A DNA stretch of 64,000 bases, from NCBI RefSeq assembly GCF_000826105.1, contig NZ_CCYK01000007.1:1860001-1924000 (forward strand), in the 5' to 3' direction. The notes below the pieces were generated by a model. The model saw only the letters and a list, made by a program, of their open reading frames with translations. It was not told where the DNA came from and ran no database searches. The first letter of the stretch is position 1, and each line of letters begins with the position of its first letter. The DNA is from Pseudomonas massiliensis. Lineage in GTDB: Bacteria > Pseudomonadota > Gammaproteobacteria > Pseudomonadales > Pseudomonadaceae. The translations under genes were made by a program, and so were the position numbers. Positions 16,701-24,553 of this stretch are shown here, piece by piece.

Positions 16701-18366
16701 GACGTTGTCCGGACGTAACTACTCGCTCTACGTGGACGCGACCAGTACCCTCGCCAATCTGTACATTGGCGGCAATGACAGCGCCCGCTTCGATGGCGCG
16801 GTCTACGCCCCCAATACTGTCGCCACACTTTACCGCGATGCGACCTATACCCTGACCGCCCAGGACCAGTGGACCCTGGACAGCTTCGTCAACCGCGGCA
16901 CCTTGAACCTGGCCGCGCCTTCAGCCCGGGCTGCCGCGCCGGCCACCATCAATGGAGACTATAATCAGCGCAGCGGGGCAGTGTTACGGACACAGGTGCT
17001 GGACCAGACCCACTACGGCAAATTGATAGTCACCGGCACGGCTACCCTGCCTAGTGATGCCCGCATCGATGTAGACGTTGCCAACGCCAGTCAGCCGTTC
17101 AATGTCAGCCAACTGGCCGATGTTCTGAGCGCTGGCACGCTCAAGTCAGACGGCAGCTTCGCCGTCACCGGCAACTCGGCTCTGTTCGATTTCGGCGCCA
17201 TCAAGGATGGCAACACCGTGGACCTCACCCTGTCGGCCAAATCCGCCACGGGCGTGAGCCGGACGGCGACCGAGGCCGGCCTGGAACAGGCTGCGGGGCT
17301 GGCTCGGGCACTGGACGCGGAACTCGCCAAGGGGACGGCCAGCCCACTGACGCCCTATTTCGTCTCGGCGACCAGCGAAGCGCAAGTGGCCAACGCCTTG
17401 ACTCAGGCACTGCCCATTGGCAACGCCAGTCTGCGCGCCAGCCAGGCGGCCCTGGGTGAAATCAATCAGGCCCTGCAGGACCGTCTGCTGCCTGCTTCCA
17501 CCCAAGGCGTGAATCCGCGCCCGTCCGCCAATCTCTGGGCCAGGCCTTTCACCCGTGCGGCCAGCGGCGGGCACGGCAGCAGCGGCAACAACGGCCAAGT
17601 CATTGGGCTCGATAGCCAATTGGGGCCTGGGCGCCGTCTGGGGGTGGCTTTCGCTTATGCGAATGGCGATACCCAGGGCGATGCGCTCGGCGGCGCGCGG
17701 GACAGCCACCTTGGCCTCTGGCAGTTCAGCGGCTACAGCGCCTATACGCTCGCGCCTGATACCGAGCTGATGCTTTACGCGGGTGCCGGCCAGGGTACGG
17801 TCCAGGGCGCGCGCGGCCTGACGCTGGGTGGCGCCAGCGGCAAGGCCCGCGCCGATTACGACAGCCTGGTGGCCACCTTTGGCGCCAGCCTGGGGCATGC
17901 CTACGCCTTTAGCGACAGTACCCGCCTGACGCCGTCGCTGCGCCTGGATTACAACCATATCCGCGAAGAGGGCTATCGCGAGCAAGGCAATAGCGCAATC
18001 GCCCCGCTACTGCTGGCAGTGGATGCCCGCCAGACCGACCAGCTCATCGCCGGCCTGGACGGCCGGCTGGAGCATCGCTTCGCGGATGCGCTGGGCGGCG
18101 CGGGCAGTCGGCTGCAACTGAGCCTTGGCGTCGGCTATGACCTGATCAACGACCCAGGCAGTGTCACCGCCCGCTTCGCCAGCGTACCCGGGCAGCGATT
18201 CGAAGCCCGGGCCGGCGACCCAAGCCCTTGGCTGGCCCGAGGCGCACTGAGCCTGGTCACTCCGCTCACCGCCAACGGCGCCGAGCTGTCGGTAAACTAT
18301 AGTGCCCAGAGCCGCAGCGACTACGACGACGCCGCGGCGACAGTCAAGGTCGTCGCACCCTTCTGA
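13735..18366 (+). CDS. Autotransporter (type Va secretion) with beta-helical passenger and outer membrane barrel
   Basis: The 1543-residue protein starts with an extended signal region (a long polar N-region, then the hydrophobic LSLAIVLALGTLTAATASLGA at about 33-53). Residues 55-1100 are short repeats of the form GNLVNSGxL/I (G-D/N/S-hydrophobic-x-N-x-G), the pattern of a parallel beta-helix passenger. The stretch from about residue 190 onward is duplicated with an offset of 428 codons. A DYNQRSGAVLRTQVLD segment near 1080 resembles the autotransporter junction. The C-terminal 280 residues (from NLWARPF near 1266) form the translocator barrel ending in Phe. No protease, lipase or catalytic motif is visible, so an adhesin or surface-structural role is likely (inference). 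Confidence 0.93.
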   Translation: MDSSNPGQSRQSTAQHTPSTFRNRFDTQPHRLSLAIVLALGTLTAATASLGAGSCTGSGTTVINGAQSQGCRLGHGASLNVTATGAIEPAAEPAVSVQGVTARRIVNQGVLAGVELGVSIVQGALSAGLNNALGATISGASSAVLIENSRVDGGLRNAGTLNGSLTLRDSHLTGGLDNAGSIAASQDHAIGLFESTLTGNLRNSASLSAASAIRLDGSRLEGSLINAGNLSGGSYPLFISGGTVITGDLVNTGTLWGDTRIVDSVIEGAFINSSGGVLRNNPTALTIWNSTIAGGFINQGTINTGSGITLDNDVLGGFVNTGTLYVSSGDLAIRATTIKGNLVNSGSIASSEVGFGAISLYNGVVTGNVVNSGSLDAGYFGSAIRVWQGQRVQGDVVNAGEIIGYTGFDLADAQVDGGLYNTGRLDGLNRDAFLEGVGVSVVNSTLGGDLSNSGTLKGRAQAVTVRGSSIRGNVVNSGAMLSARTTIALESSSLGGSLFNSGTLGVDPDLRDDIPDPTTSAITLRQSSARNLLNSGTIRGKLWGLNLEQSQLSGRITNAADAFLSGTAGAIRLLDSHVDGGIVNEGSLSGETLVLIENSTLGGLRNSADLQLAEAGFSFQGSTVNGDIRNVGDLAGGYTAMLVDSTAVNGSLRNAGRIDAGSYALLIQNASRISGDIVNTGSLYGYTQISGSTVAGALINTGTGIVQGNPDGFGIFYSTLEGGIINRGRIHSGEGISIRGSVLGGIFNSGEMDVSSGALYIGGTQIRGDILNSGVLGNDSDGYGGVVLTQGSLTGNFDNRGELRGGYQGTALQILDNEQVSGSLLNSGWIWGGQGILLDRATVVGDLRNEGTITGFNAIWQDQGAAVQLEQATLAGNLRNSGTMTGVTYGLRLSGTNLGGSLINSGRIASADAALVVENSTIAGHLKNAGYIGVDSSISPDFIKAQSNGLLIRGSTVEGLVSNSGQVMGNRVGLRVTDSTLKHDLINTGTLSGRNYSLYVDATSTLANLYIGGNDSARFDGAVYAPNTVATLYRDATYTLTAQDQWTLDSFVNRGTLNLAAPSARAAAPATINGDYNQRSGAVLRTQVLDQTHYGKLIVTGTATLPSDARIDVDVANASQPFNVSQLADVLSAGTLKSDGSFAVTGNSALFDFGAIKDGNTVDLTLSAKSATGVSRTATEAGLEQAAGLARALDAELAKGTASPLTPYFVSATSEAQVANALTQALPIGNASLRASQAALGEINQALQDRLLPASTQGVNPRPSANLWARPFTRAASGGHGSSGNNGQVIGLDSQLGPGRRLGVAFAYANGDTQGDALGGARDSHLGLWQFSGYSAYTLAPDTELMLYAGAGQGTVQGARGLTLGGASGKARADYDSLVATFGASLGHAYAFSDSTRLTPSLRLDYNHIREEGYREQGNSAIAPLLLAVDARQTDQLIAGLDGRLEHRFADALGGAGSRLQLSLGVGYDLINDPGSVTARFASVPGQRFEARAGDPSPWLARGALSLVTPLTANGAELSVNYSAQSRSDYDDAAATVKVVAPF
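14300..15480 (+). repeat. Internal duplication in the autotransporter passenger, copy A
   Basis: This segment aligns with copy B at 15580-16768 with a constant offset of 1284 bases (428 codons) over at least 880 bases. Anchor pairs are GSYPLFI/GSYALLI (14431 and 15715), NSGTLK/NSGTMT (15088 and 16372) and LGVD/IGVD (15244 and 16528). The copies are clearly diverged, so the duplication is old. Confidence 0.75.
15580..16768 (+). repeat. Internal duplication in the autotransporter passenger, copy B
   Basis: This is the second copy of the passenger block described for 14300-15480. Outside the anchors, small in-frame indels of one or two codons appear at both edges, so the offset changes from 1278-1281 upstream to 1287 downstream. 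Frame is kept throughout. Confidence 0.75.
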
Positions 18367-18448
18367 TACTCCGTGGAAGGCGGTGCTGGCAGCCCAATGC
18401 GCGAGGGAGCGATATTCGCCCGCTGCCCTGGCTGCTAGGTGTGCCGGG

Positions 18449-19057
18449 TCAAAGCAGCTTCTGGATATGCGCCACCACTTGCCCGGTCGCCGCTTCCAGC
18501 GTGCCTTCGTTGCAGCAGAGCAGCCAGCCGCGATCGCTGAAGGCGTGTTCGAAAGCCTCGGTGCAGGCAACGTGCTCCCCCAGCCCTCGGAGCACCGTGC
18601 TGCCTAGCCCACGCGTTCTGGCCGCCGCGCGTGCCCAGGAGACGCTCGCGGCAGTGATCACTCCCACATGCAGGTCTGGCACCCGCACCTCTCTGGCCAT
18701 ATTGAGCGCCAGAATGTCTTCGAAGGGAATGAGCCGACGGAAAGCCGCATCCGAGGGGTACCACCGATCTATCAGAATGAGGCTGCCCGGTGGCTGTTTC
18801 GGCAAGACCTGCTGGGAAATCCAGCGGCGGCTCTCGGCCAGGCGCTCGCAGACCAGCCTTTCAAGGACCGCCGAGGGGCGCCTGACGAACTCGTTGACCA
18901 GGGCCATGGTCTGGCCCCTGTAGGGGTCGCTTTTCTTTTCGCAGAGGCGGATGACCTTGTGCCCCTGCGCTCTGAGCCTCTGAGTGGCCGCTTCCAGCAG
19001 GGTAGTCTTGCCGGTGCCCTTGGGCCCGTCCAGGGACACGAACAACGAGGGCTTCAT
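18449..19057 (-). CDS. Thymidylate-kinase-like P-loop protein
   Basis: The 202-residue protein has Walker A GPKGTGKTT (residues 11-19), a LIDRWYPSDAAFRR segment near 95-108 equivalent to the dTMP kinase DR-Y-S-AF motif, and an Arg-rich lid-like stretch. It is about the size of dTMP kinase (210) but diverges after residue 110 and lacks the usual dTMP kinase C-terminus. It therefore probably phosphorylates another nucleotide or has a regulatory role; the housekeeping tmk is expected elsewhere. The gene stands alone, convergent with the autotransporter and divergent from the SDR gene. Confidence 0.78.
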   Translation of the reverse strand: MKPSLFVSLDGPKGTGKTTLLEAATQRLRAQGHKVIRLCEKKSDPYRGQTMALVNEFVRRPSAVLERLVCERLAESRRWISQQVLPKQPPGSLILIDRWYPSDAAFRRLIPFEDILALNMAREVRVPDLHVGVITAASVSWARAAARTRGLGSTVLRGLGEHVACTEAFEHAFSDRGWLLCCNEGTLEAATGQVVAHIQKLL

Positions 19058-19284
19058 GCCAGGCAGAGCTGCTTGAACGCATGGGCGTCAAGCCTCGGAG
19101 CGTGCATTGACATCAGATTTCCTCGACACAAGCGAAAGGGATTGGCGCTGGACTGCAAGGCGCAGAACCCGGCGCTTGCACATGATCGCACATCAGTCGG
19201 CATCCGGGCGCCCCATCTGCCCGAGCGCACCTTGCTTGCTCTGCACTGTCACTGCTGAACGAACCGAACTTCGCAGAGGCTCAG

Positions 19285-20331
19285 ATGGCTGAAAATCACG
19301 TATTAATCGCAGGCGCCACGGGTGTCATCGGCAAGGCCGTACTTACGGCTTTCGAGAATGACGGCTGGAGGGTCACCACCATTGGGCGCGCAGCCGCCAT
19401 GCCGTCGTCCACTCATGGGCATCTCCAGGCCGATCTGCTGGACAGCAGGTCGCTGGACGGCGCCGAGGCGATGCTCAAGAGCGTCACTCACCTGTTCTAT
19501 AGCGCCCTCAAACCCAACCCGGATCCGGGCATCGAGGCGAACGAAAACGCCGCGATGTTCGAGCACCTGGTCAACCGACTGCTGAAAGTGAGAGCCCCTC
19601 TACACAGAGTGACCTTCGTACAGGGCGGCAAGGTGTACGGTGCTCACCTGGGCGTCTATAAAACCCCAGCGCGGGAAGACGATAGCCGCCACTTCCCGCC
19701 GAACCTGTACTTCCGCCACGAGGACTTCGCCCGTACGCTGGAAAGCAAAGGCGTGCGCTGGACAGCCCTGCGCCCGGACATCGTCATCGGCCACTCGCTG
19801 GGATCGCCGATGAACCTCGGCAACCTGATCGGCCTCTACGGCGCGCTCTGTAAAAAAACAGGCACCGCCATGCAGTTTCCCGGCCCCGACCGCGCCTACC
19901 GCAACGCGCTGGTCAACCTCACCGCAGCGCCGCTTATTGGCGAGGCTGCCTTGTGGGCTGCCAGGCATGAGGCAGATGGTGCCTTCAATATCACCAATGG
20001 AGACGTGATGCGCTGGAGCCATGTCTGGCCCAGGCTAGCCGACTGGTTCGGGCTGGAGGTCGGTGAACCACAGCCGATTTCCCTCGAGCAGCGTCTGAAG
20101 GTCCTGCGGCCGCTTTGGAACGAGTTGGCGAACGAGCATCGGCTGGCCGAAGGCGACCCAGACCGGATCGCCCTGGGGGCCTTCGGTGATTTCATCTTCC
20201 ATGTACAGGCCGATGCGATCTTTGATGTGACCAAGGCTCGCCAGGCTGGCTTCAACGGCATGACGTTGCGCTCGGACGAGGTCTTGCTGCGGCATCTGGA
20301 AGACATGCGGGAACGTCGGCTGATTCCTTGA
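19285..20331 (+). CDS. SDR family oxidoreductase, PRISE-like (extended SDR)
   Basis: The 348-residue protein starts at an ATG preceded by AGAGG. It has the Rossmann GATGVIGKAV motif at residues 9-18 and a FVQGGKVYGAHLG segment near 115-127. The latter replaces the classical Tyr-x-x-x-Lys with K-x-Y-G, as in progesterone 5-beta-reductase/iridoid synthase-like (PRISE) proteins, whose catalysis uses Lys and Tyr in altered places. The C-terminal half (LRPDIVIGHSLG, NITNGDVMRWSHVWP) is typical of bacterial annotated PRISE-like SDRs. Such enzymes reduce enones with NADPH. The substrate is unknown. Confidence 0.87.
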   Translation: MAENHVLIAGATGVIGKAVLTAFENDGWRVTTIGRAAAMPSSTHGHLQADLLDSRSLDGAEAMLKSVTHLFYSALKPNPDPGIEANENAAMFEHLVNRLLKVRAPLHRVTFVQGGKVYGAHLGVYKTPAREDDSRHFPPNLYFRHEDFARTLESKGVRWTALRPDIVIGHSLGSPMNLGNLIGLYGALCKKTGTAMQFPGPDRAYRNALVNLTAAPLIGEAALWAARHEADGAFNITNGDVMRWSHVWPRLADWFGLEVGEPQPISLEQRLKVLRPLWNELANEHRLAEGDPDRIALGAFGDFIFHVQADAIFDVTKARQAGFNGMTLRSDEVLLRHLEDMRERRLIP

Positions 20332-20635
20332 GCCTGACTACAGCTTCGCCATGACCGACCGCAGCGAAGGCTCCTGGGCGGCGCGGCTGTGTGGATGGTC
20401 TACAGCGGGGGGATGTCACGGAATTCAGATCAACCACCGGTTCAAGCCCCCAGCCGGCCTGCGGGCCGCGTTGGGGTGAGGCAATCCGGGCCAGCGATGA
20501 GCCCTTCGTGCTGTATTGCGGCAGCTCCGGCCTGACCGCTTGCCCAGGCAGGCGTACACTTGCGCCCCTTATCTGCTTCCGACCACGGAGGCAAGCGGGC
20601 GCGCACCGCAACGATTCGAACATGGAGCTGCCTCG
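20332..20635. other. Intergenic region before the TonB receptor gene
   Basis: This 304-bp gap holds no complete gene. I looked for a THI box (CTGAGA, ACC, CTGAT core), a Fur box and a cobalamin core and found none of them convincingly. A translated stretch at about 20500-20560 resembles a rhodanese active-site motif (see the fragment entry). No clear sigma-70 promoter stands out. Confidence 0.5.
20497..20559 (+). pseudogene. Possible remnant of a rhodanese (sulfurtransferase) C-terminus
   Basis: In one plus-strand frame the region reads EPFVLYCGSSGLTAC. This resembles the active-site stretch of SseA-type sulfurtransferases (hydrophobic-Y-CGSG-V/L-TAC) except for one extra Ser. The flanking residues do not continue the family, so if real it is a decayed fragment left by a deletion. 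A chance resemblance is possible. Confidence 0.25.
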
Positions 20636-22795
20636 ATGTTGCATCACCTTCCTTTTCCGGCCCGTCTGCTATTTACCGGTATCGCCCTGGCCTCGGCCGG
20701 CGCCGCGGCGGCGGATGAGACTACGACCCTGGGCACCGTTACGGTGGTCGGCAATGCCGGCGACGGTTATGAAACCCCGACGGCGTCGGTGGCCGGCGTG
20801 ACTGATACTCCCCTGCTGGATACCGCGGCCTCGGTATCGGTCTATAACGCCGCCCTGCTGCAAGACCAACAGGCCCGGCTGCTCAGCGACGTGCTGCGCA
20901 ACGAGGCCGCCGCCGGCCTAAGCTACGCGCCCGTGGGCTATTACGAAAACTTCGTGTTGCGAGGATTCGCCCTCAATGCTGCCAGCAGCTACAAGATCAA
21001 CGGTTTCACCATCGCCGGCGAGCAGAACGTAGCGCTGGAGAACAAAGAGCAGGTGGAAGTACTCAAGGGGCTGGCCGGCCTGCAAAGCGGTGTAAGCGAG
21101 CCCGGGGGCCTCGTTGGCTACGTGACCAAGCGGCCACGCGAGGTGCGTTCCGTCTCGGTCGGTACCAACCAGGACGGCGAGCGTTCATTGGCGTTGGACC
21201 TGGGGCAATGGTTCGGCGCTGACCAGCAGTTCGGCGTGCGTGCCAATCTGGCCCACGACGACCTGCGGTCCTATGTGGACCACGCCGACGGCCAGCGGGA
21301 TTTCGCCTCCCTGGCCGTCGACTGGGTGGTCGACCCTCGCTCCACTCTGCAGCTGGACTTCGAATATCAGGCGCGTGAGCAGCGCTCGGTCCCTGGCTAT
21401 CAATTGCTGGGCGGCACCGCCCTGCCCCACGGCGTCAACCCCCATGATCTACTGGCCGACCAGGCATGGGCCAAGCCGGTACGCATGAACTCCCTGAACA
21501 CCAGCGGCCGCTATACCTATCTCATTGACGATCAATGGACGACACAGCTGGGCCTGGCCCACAGCCAGGTAGTCATCGACGACTACAGCGCTTTCCCTTG
21601 GGGCTGCTACGCAGCAGCCAGTTGCGCTGGTGACGCCGTGCCTAATTATTTCAGCCACCAGGGTGACTACGACATCTACGACTTCCGCAGCCCCAATGAT
21701 ACTCGGCGGGTGGATGAAGCCCTGGCCTCTCTCGATGGCCGATTCGACACGGCGGGACTGCTGCACGAGCTGACCCTGGGCATGAGCGCCCAGCGCCGGA
21801 CCCTGGACAGCCACCCGGAGATCAATGAGTGGGTAGGCAGCGGCAATATCTACAGCGGCGCAAGCAGCGTGGCGCCTTCCGGCGCAAGCCTGGCACCCAG
21901 CTATCGTCACCTCGACAGCCGCCAGTACGGGGTATGGGTGAGCGACCGCCTGCACCTGGACGAGCAGTGGCAACTGGTGCTGGGCGGTCGCCAGGTCCTG
22001 CTGGACGAAAAGACCTTCGATAGCGACGGCAATACGACCCGGCATACCCGCCAATGGAAACTCCTGCCAGATGTAGCCGTTATCTACCAACCCTGGGCGA
22101 ATACCTCATTCTATGCCCGCTACAGCAAAGGCCTGGCATCGGGCCGGGAAGCCGACTGGTACACCACCAATGCCGGTGACACACTGGCCCCGACCGTATC
22201 TCGTCAGGTCGAACTGGGCGTGAAGCAACAATGGCGGCGCCTGAGCCTGAGCGCGGCGCTCTTCCAGCTGCAACAGGGCTACCAATACTCACGTGACAAT
22301 GGCGATGGAACCCTGACCTTCGTGCAGCAAGGCCAGCAGAAGAACACGGGGCTGGAACTGACTGCCAGCGGCCACGCCACCGAGCGCTTGCAACTGACCG
22401 CCAGCCTGGCAGCGATCCGCGCTCGGATAAGCGGTAGCGGAACCGAAGCCTACGATGGTCACCAGGCGATCAATGTGCCCAAGGTGCAGGCCGTTCTCTA
22501 TGGCGATTACAGCATACCCGGCATTCAGGGGCTGTCCTTGCTGGGGGGCGTGCAGTACAGCGGCAGCCGCTACGCCAACCGCGCCGGCACGTTAAAGGTC
22601 GGCGACTATGCGGTGTTCAATGCCGGCAGCCGCTACACCACGCGGATCGAGGGCTATGAAACCGTCTTCAGGCTGAGCGTCGATAACCTCTTCGACAAGG
22701 CATACTGGCGGGACGTGGGCGAGTACATGGGTGACGGCTACCTGTTTCCCGGCGCGCCCCGGACGGCGCGCTTGTCCGCCACGATCAACTTTTGA
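20636..22795 (+). CDS. TonB-dependent outer membrane receptor, siderophore-receptor family
   Basis: The 719-residue precursor has a signal peptide (residues 1-26, ending in AGAAAA), a plug domain (about 35-165; LSDVLRNEAA, FVLRGF, INGFT and EQVEVLKG) and a 22-strand barrel ending in ATINF with terminal Phe. It belongs to the FhuA/FhuE-like siderophore receptor type and needs TonB energy to take up a ligand. The start ATG at 20636 was chosen because it begins the signal peptide. The next gene encodes a PnuC vitamin-type permease only 11 bp downstream, so the ligand may be a vitamin precursor (nicotinamide riboside, thiamine or similar) and not an iron chelate (inference). The lack of a visible Fur box points the same way. 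Confidence 0.92.
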   Translation: MLHHLPFPARLLFTGIALASAGAAAADETTTLGTVTVVGNAGDGYETPTASVAGVTDTPLLDTAASVSVYNAALLQDQQARLLSDVLRNEAAAGLSYAPVGYYENFVLRGFALNAASSYKINGFTIAGEQNVALENKEQVEVLKGLAGLQSGVSEPGGLVGYVTKRPREVRSVSVGTNQDGERSLALDLGQWFGADQQFGVRANLAHDDLRSYVDHADGQRDFASLAVDWVVDPRSTLQLDFEYQAREQRSVPGYQLLGGTALPHGVNPHDLLADQAWAKPVRMNSLNTSGRYTYLIDDQWTTQLGLAHSQVVIDDYSAFPWGCYAAASCAGDAVPNYFSHQGDYDIYDFRSPNDTRRVDEALASLDGRFDTAGLLHELTLGMSAQRRTLDSHPEINEWVGSGNIYSGASSVAPSGASLAPSYRHLDSRQYGVWVSDRLHLDEQWQLVLGGRQVLLDEKTFDSDGNTTRHTRQWKLLPDVAVIYQPWANTSFYARYSKGLASGREADWYTTNAGDTLAPTVSRQVELGVKQQWRRLSLSAALFQLQQGYQYSRDNGDGTLTFVQQGQQKNTGLELTASGHATERLQLTASLAAIRARISGSGTEAYDGHQAINVPKVQAVLYGDYSIPGIQGLSLLGGVQYSGSRYANRAGTLKVGDYAVFNAGSRYTTRIEGYETVFRLSVDNLFDKAYWRDVGEYMGDGYLFPGAPRTARLSATINF

Positions 22796-22806
22796 GGGAT
22801 GCGGCC

Positions 22807-23400
22807 ATGTCCGACCTGGAAATCATCGCGGTCATCGTCAACGTGCTGGGTGTATGGCTGACCGCCCGGCGCACGCCCTGGTGCTGGCCCGTCAATGTCA
22901 TCGCGGTACTGCTGTACGTATGGATCTTCTACGACGTGAAGCTCTATTCGGACATGCTGCTGCAAATCGTTTTCGTGTTCATGCAGGGCTATGGATGGTG
23001 GCGCTGGCGCTCAGGCCAGCTTGAAGCCGGTCGGGTGCACGCAGAGCGCTTGCCATTGCCGGTAGCCTTTACCAGCCTGGCCATCGGTGCCCTGCTGGCG
23101 CTATCGCTTGGGGCCTGCATGGCTCGTTTCACCGATGCCCAGGTGCCTTGGCTGGATGCGGCGCTCACGGCCTACAGCCTGGTAGCCAGCTACTGGGCGG
23201 CGCGCAAATATGTGGCCAGCTGGTGGTTGTGGATTGTCCTTGACGTGGTGTACACCGGGCTTTATTACCACAAGTCCCTGCCATTGACGGCTGCGCTCTA
23301 CGCCGGATTCATCATCCTCGCACTGTATGGGCTGCGCGCCTGGCAACGGGACCTGCAGGCCCGGCAGCACGGCCTCGAAAACGCGCAGGCCCTGCCATGA
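22807..23400 (+). CDS. pnuC: PnuC-family nicotinamide riboside/vitamin transporter
   Basis: The 197-residue protein has about seven hydrophobic segments and the PnuC hallmarks: WPVNVIAVLLYVWIFYDVKLYSD in the N-terminal half, and WLWIVLDVVYTGLYYHK near 143-159 with the conserved W-D-Y-K pattern that lines the substrate path. PnuC proteins are facilitators that move nicotinamide riboside; the related PnuT and PnuX move thiamine and riboflavin. Metabolic trapping by a kinase is normally needed. The ATG at 22807 is preferred because GAGG precedes it, over the upstream TTG overlapping the receptor stop. Coupling to the TonB receptor gives an outer plus inner membrane route. Confidence 0.88.
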   Translation: MSDLEIIAVIVNVLGVWLTARRTPWCWPVNVIAVLLYVWIFYDVKLYSDMLLQIVFVFMQGYGWWRWRSGQLEAGRVHAERLPLPVAFTSLAIGALLALSLGACMARFTDAQVPWLDAALTAYSLVASYWAARKYVASWWLWIVLDVVYTGLYYHKSLPLTAALYAGFIILALYGLRAWQRDLQARQHGLENAQALP

Positions 23401-23522
23401 CGATCAAGCCGGCCAACCCACAGTACCTGCGCATTCGGGACGCCTTGGTCGAGAAGTGGGCGGCTGAGGTGGCTGATCACCAGGCTGCCGCCCTGGGGGC
23501 TCGCTTGCGCCAAGGGGAATAG
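23397..23522 (+). CDS. Small ORF overlapping pnuC (41 aa, unknown)
   Basis: An ATG overlapping the pnuC stop (ATGA) opens a 41-codon frame beginning MTIKPANPQYLRIRD with third positions mostly G or C, like the neighbouring genes. The overlap suggests translational coupling. A kinase gene commonly follows pnuC, so this could be the remnant of one, but no kinase motif is present. Its 3' part overlaps the convergent lipoprotein gene by 46 bp. I recognise no family. Confidence 0.35.
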   Translation: MTIKPANPQYLRIRDALVEKWAAEVADHQAAALGARLRQGE

Positions 23523-24235
23523 GTCGTCCATACCGTGCCGGTCGCCAATCCATTGGATGCGGCGACGAAGCCGGGCATCCTTGCGAGGTTCATCCTCATA
23601 CAGGCTTTTTCCAGATTGGCCGCCAGTGAGGGGCTTCGGCTGAAAGCCTTCGGTCGGGTCTCGGTGGGTTCGATTCTTACCGTACACGATAAAACGCGCC
23701 CTTCCGTGTTGGCGACATAGCGAAAGCTTGCCTCGCCCACACTGCCAATGACGAGGCCGGAAACGCCGTTGTCCCAGAAGTACTGGTTCTGCGCGAACAT
23801 GGGGAATACCACGGCCTGATAATAGGCGAACTGAGGCGTGTCCTGCCCGAGGTTCATCTCCACGGTGATCGGCATGCGAAACCGCGCCCGATCATCCTTG
23901 GCGAAGGCTTGACGAGGAAGCGGTGGAAACAGGGTCGTCCAGCATGCCTGTTCGACCACTTCGACCAACCCCGGCGCGCCCGTTACAGGCTTGCCCTTGC
24001 ATTCGAGCAACTGATCATCGCTGTCGATGACGACCTTCATCTCGACCGAGCCGTCGAGCTGGTCTCTATTGGCCGCGCGGATCATGGGTTCCAGGGCGGC
24101 GCTGAAGCCTTGGTGGATCTCTCCAAGCTGAGCCGCGCTCAGCGGGTCTTTCGGAGCTGACCTACAACCGCCCAGGATGAGAAGACTTACAGCCAACATG
24201 GCAAACCCCGCGGCTGGCGTATAAACGCTGCGCAT
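23477..24235 (-). CDS. Lipoprotein with two TonB-C-like repeats (unknown function)
   Basis: The 252-residue protein starts with a lipoprotein signal peptide with lipobox LGGC (Cys at residue 24). Two segments, about 60-130 (VEMKVVIDSDDQLLECKG to CWTTLFPPLP) and 155-230 (ASFRYVANTEGRVLSCTV to CMRMNLARMP), share the layout beta strand, D/E-G-x-hydrophobic-x-C, helix with Cys. This resembles TonB C-terminal/energy-transducer-like folds. The extreme C-terminus (PWRKRAPRAAAW) looks unlike a domain end and may have been altered by a frameshift. A lone lipoprotein without TonB box partners; its role is not known. Confidence 0.7.
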   Translation of the reverse strand: MRSVYTPAAGFAMLAVSLLILGGCRSAPKDPLSAAQLGEIHQGFSAALEPMIRAANRDQLDGSVEMKVVIDSDDQLLECKGKPVTGAPGLVEVVEQACWTTLFPPLPRQAFAKDDRARFRMPITVEMNLGQDTPQFAYYQAVVFPMFAQNQYFWDNGVSGLVIGSVGEASFRYVANTEGRVLSCTVRIEPTETRPKAFSRSPSLAANLEKACMRMNLARMPGFVAASNGLATGTVWTTYSPWRKRAPRAAAW

Positions 24236-24553
24236 CGAAACCTCCTTGGAAAAAATGGCGGGCCATTCTAGGGAGGCGGGGTAAGTCGACTCAAGGCGGT
24301 GTTACAGAATAATCGCATTTACAGCAGTTGATCGATTTCAGCTGCCCCCACTTCGCAAGGTACGCCTGACGGTTTCGGCCTGCCCCCACAGCGGGACCGT
24401 GCAACGATGGGAAGGAGCGCGGAACGGGAAAGGCTCCCGCTTCAAGTCATAGCAGGTCGCTAACTCCACTTGGTCATCAGTGAATGCTGTGCCCTGGACG
24501 CTTAATGACTAAAATCCACGGTTTTATCGATTCAGCCTCTCTTAAGGAACCCG
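24236..24553. other. Divergent intergenic region between lipoprotein and MFS genes
   Basis: This 318-bp gap separates two divergently transcribed genes and must hold both promoters. TAAAAT at about 24509-24514 is a plausible minus-10 for the MFS gene, with no strong minus-35. AAGGAA just before the MFS ATG is its ribosome binding site. I see no RNA gene or repeat. Confidence 0.4.

Noticed and set aside
20332..20635. THI-box or cobalamin riboswitch before the TonB receptor
   Set aside because: I looked for the THI core and for the cobalamin B12 box. Only a partial minus-strand similarity (CCGGAGCTGCC) exists and the rest of the core is absent.
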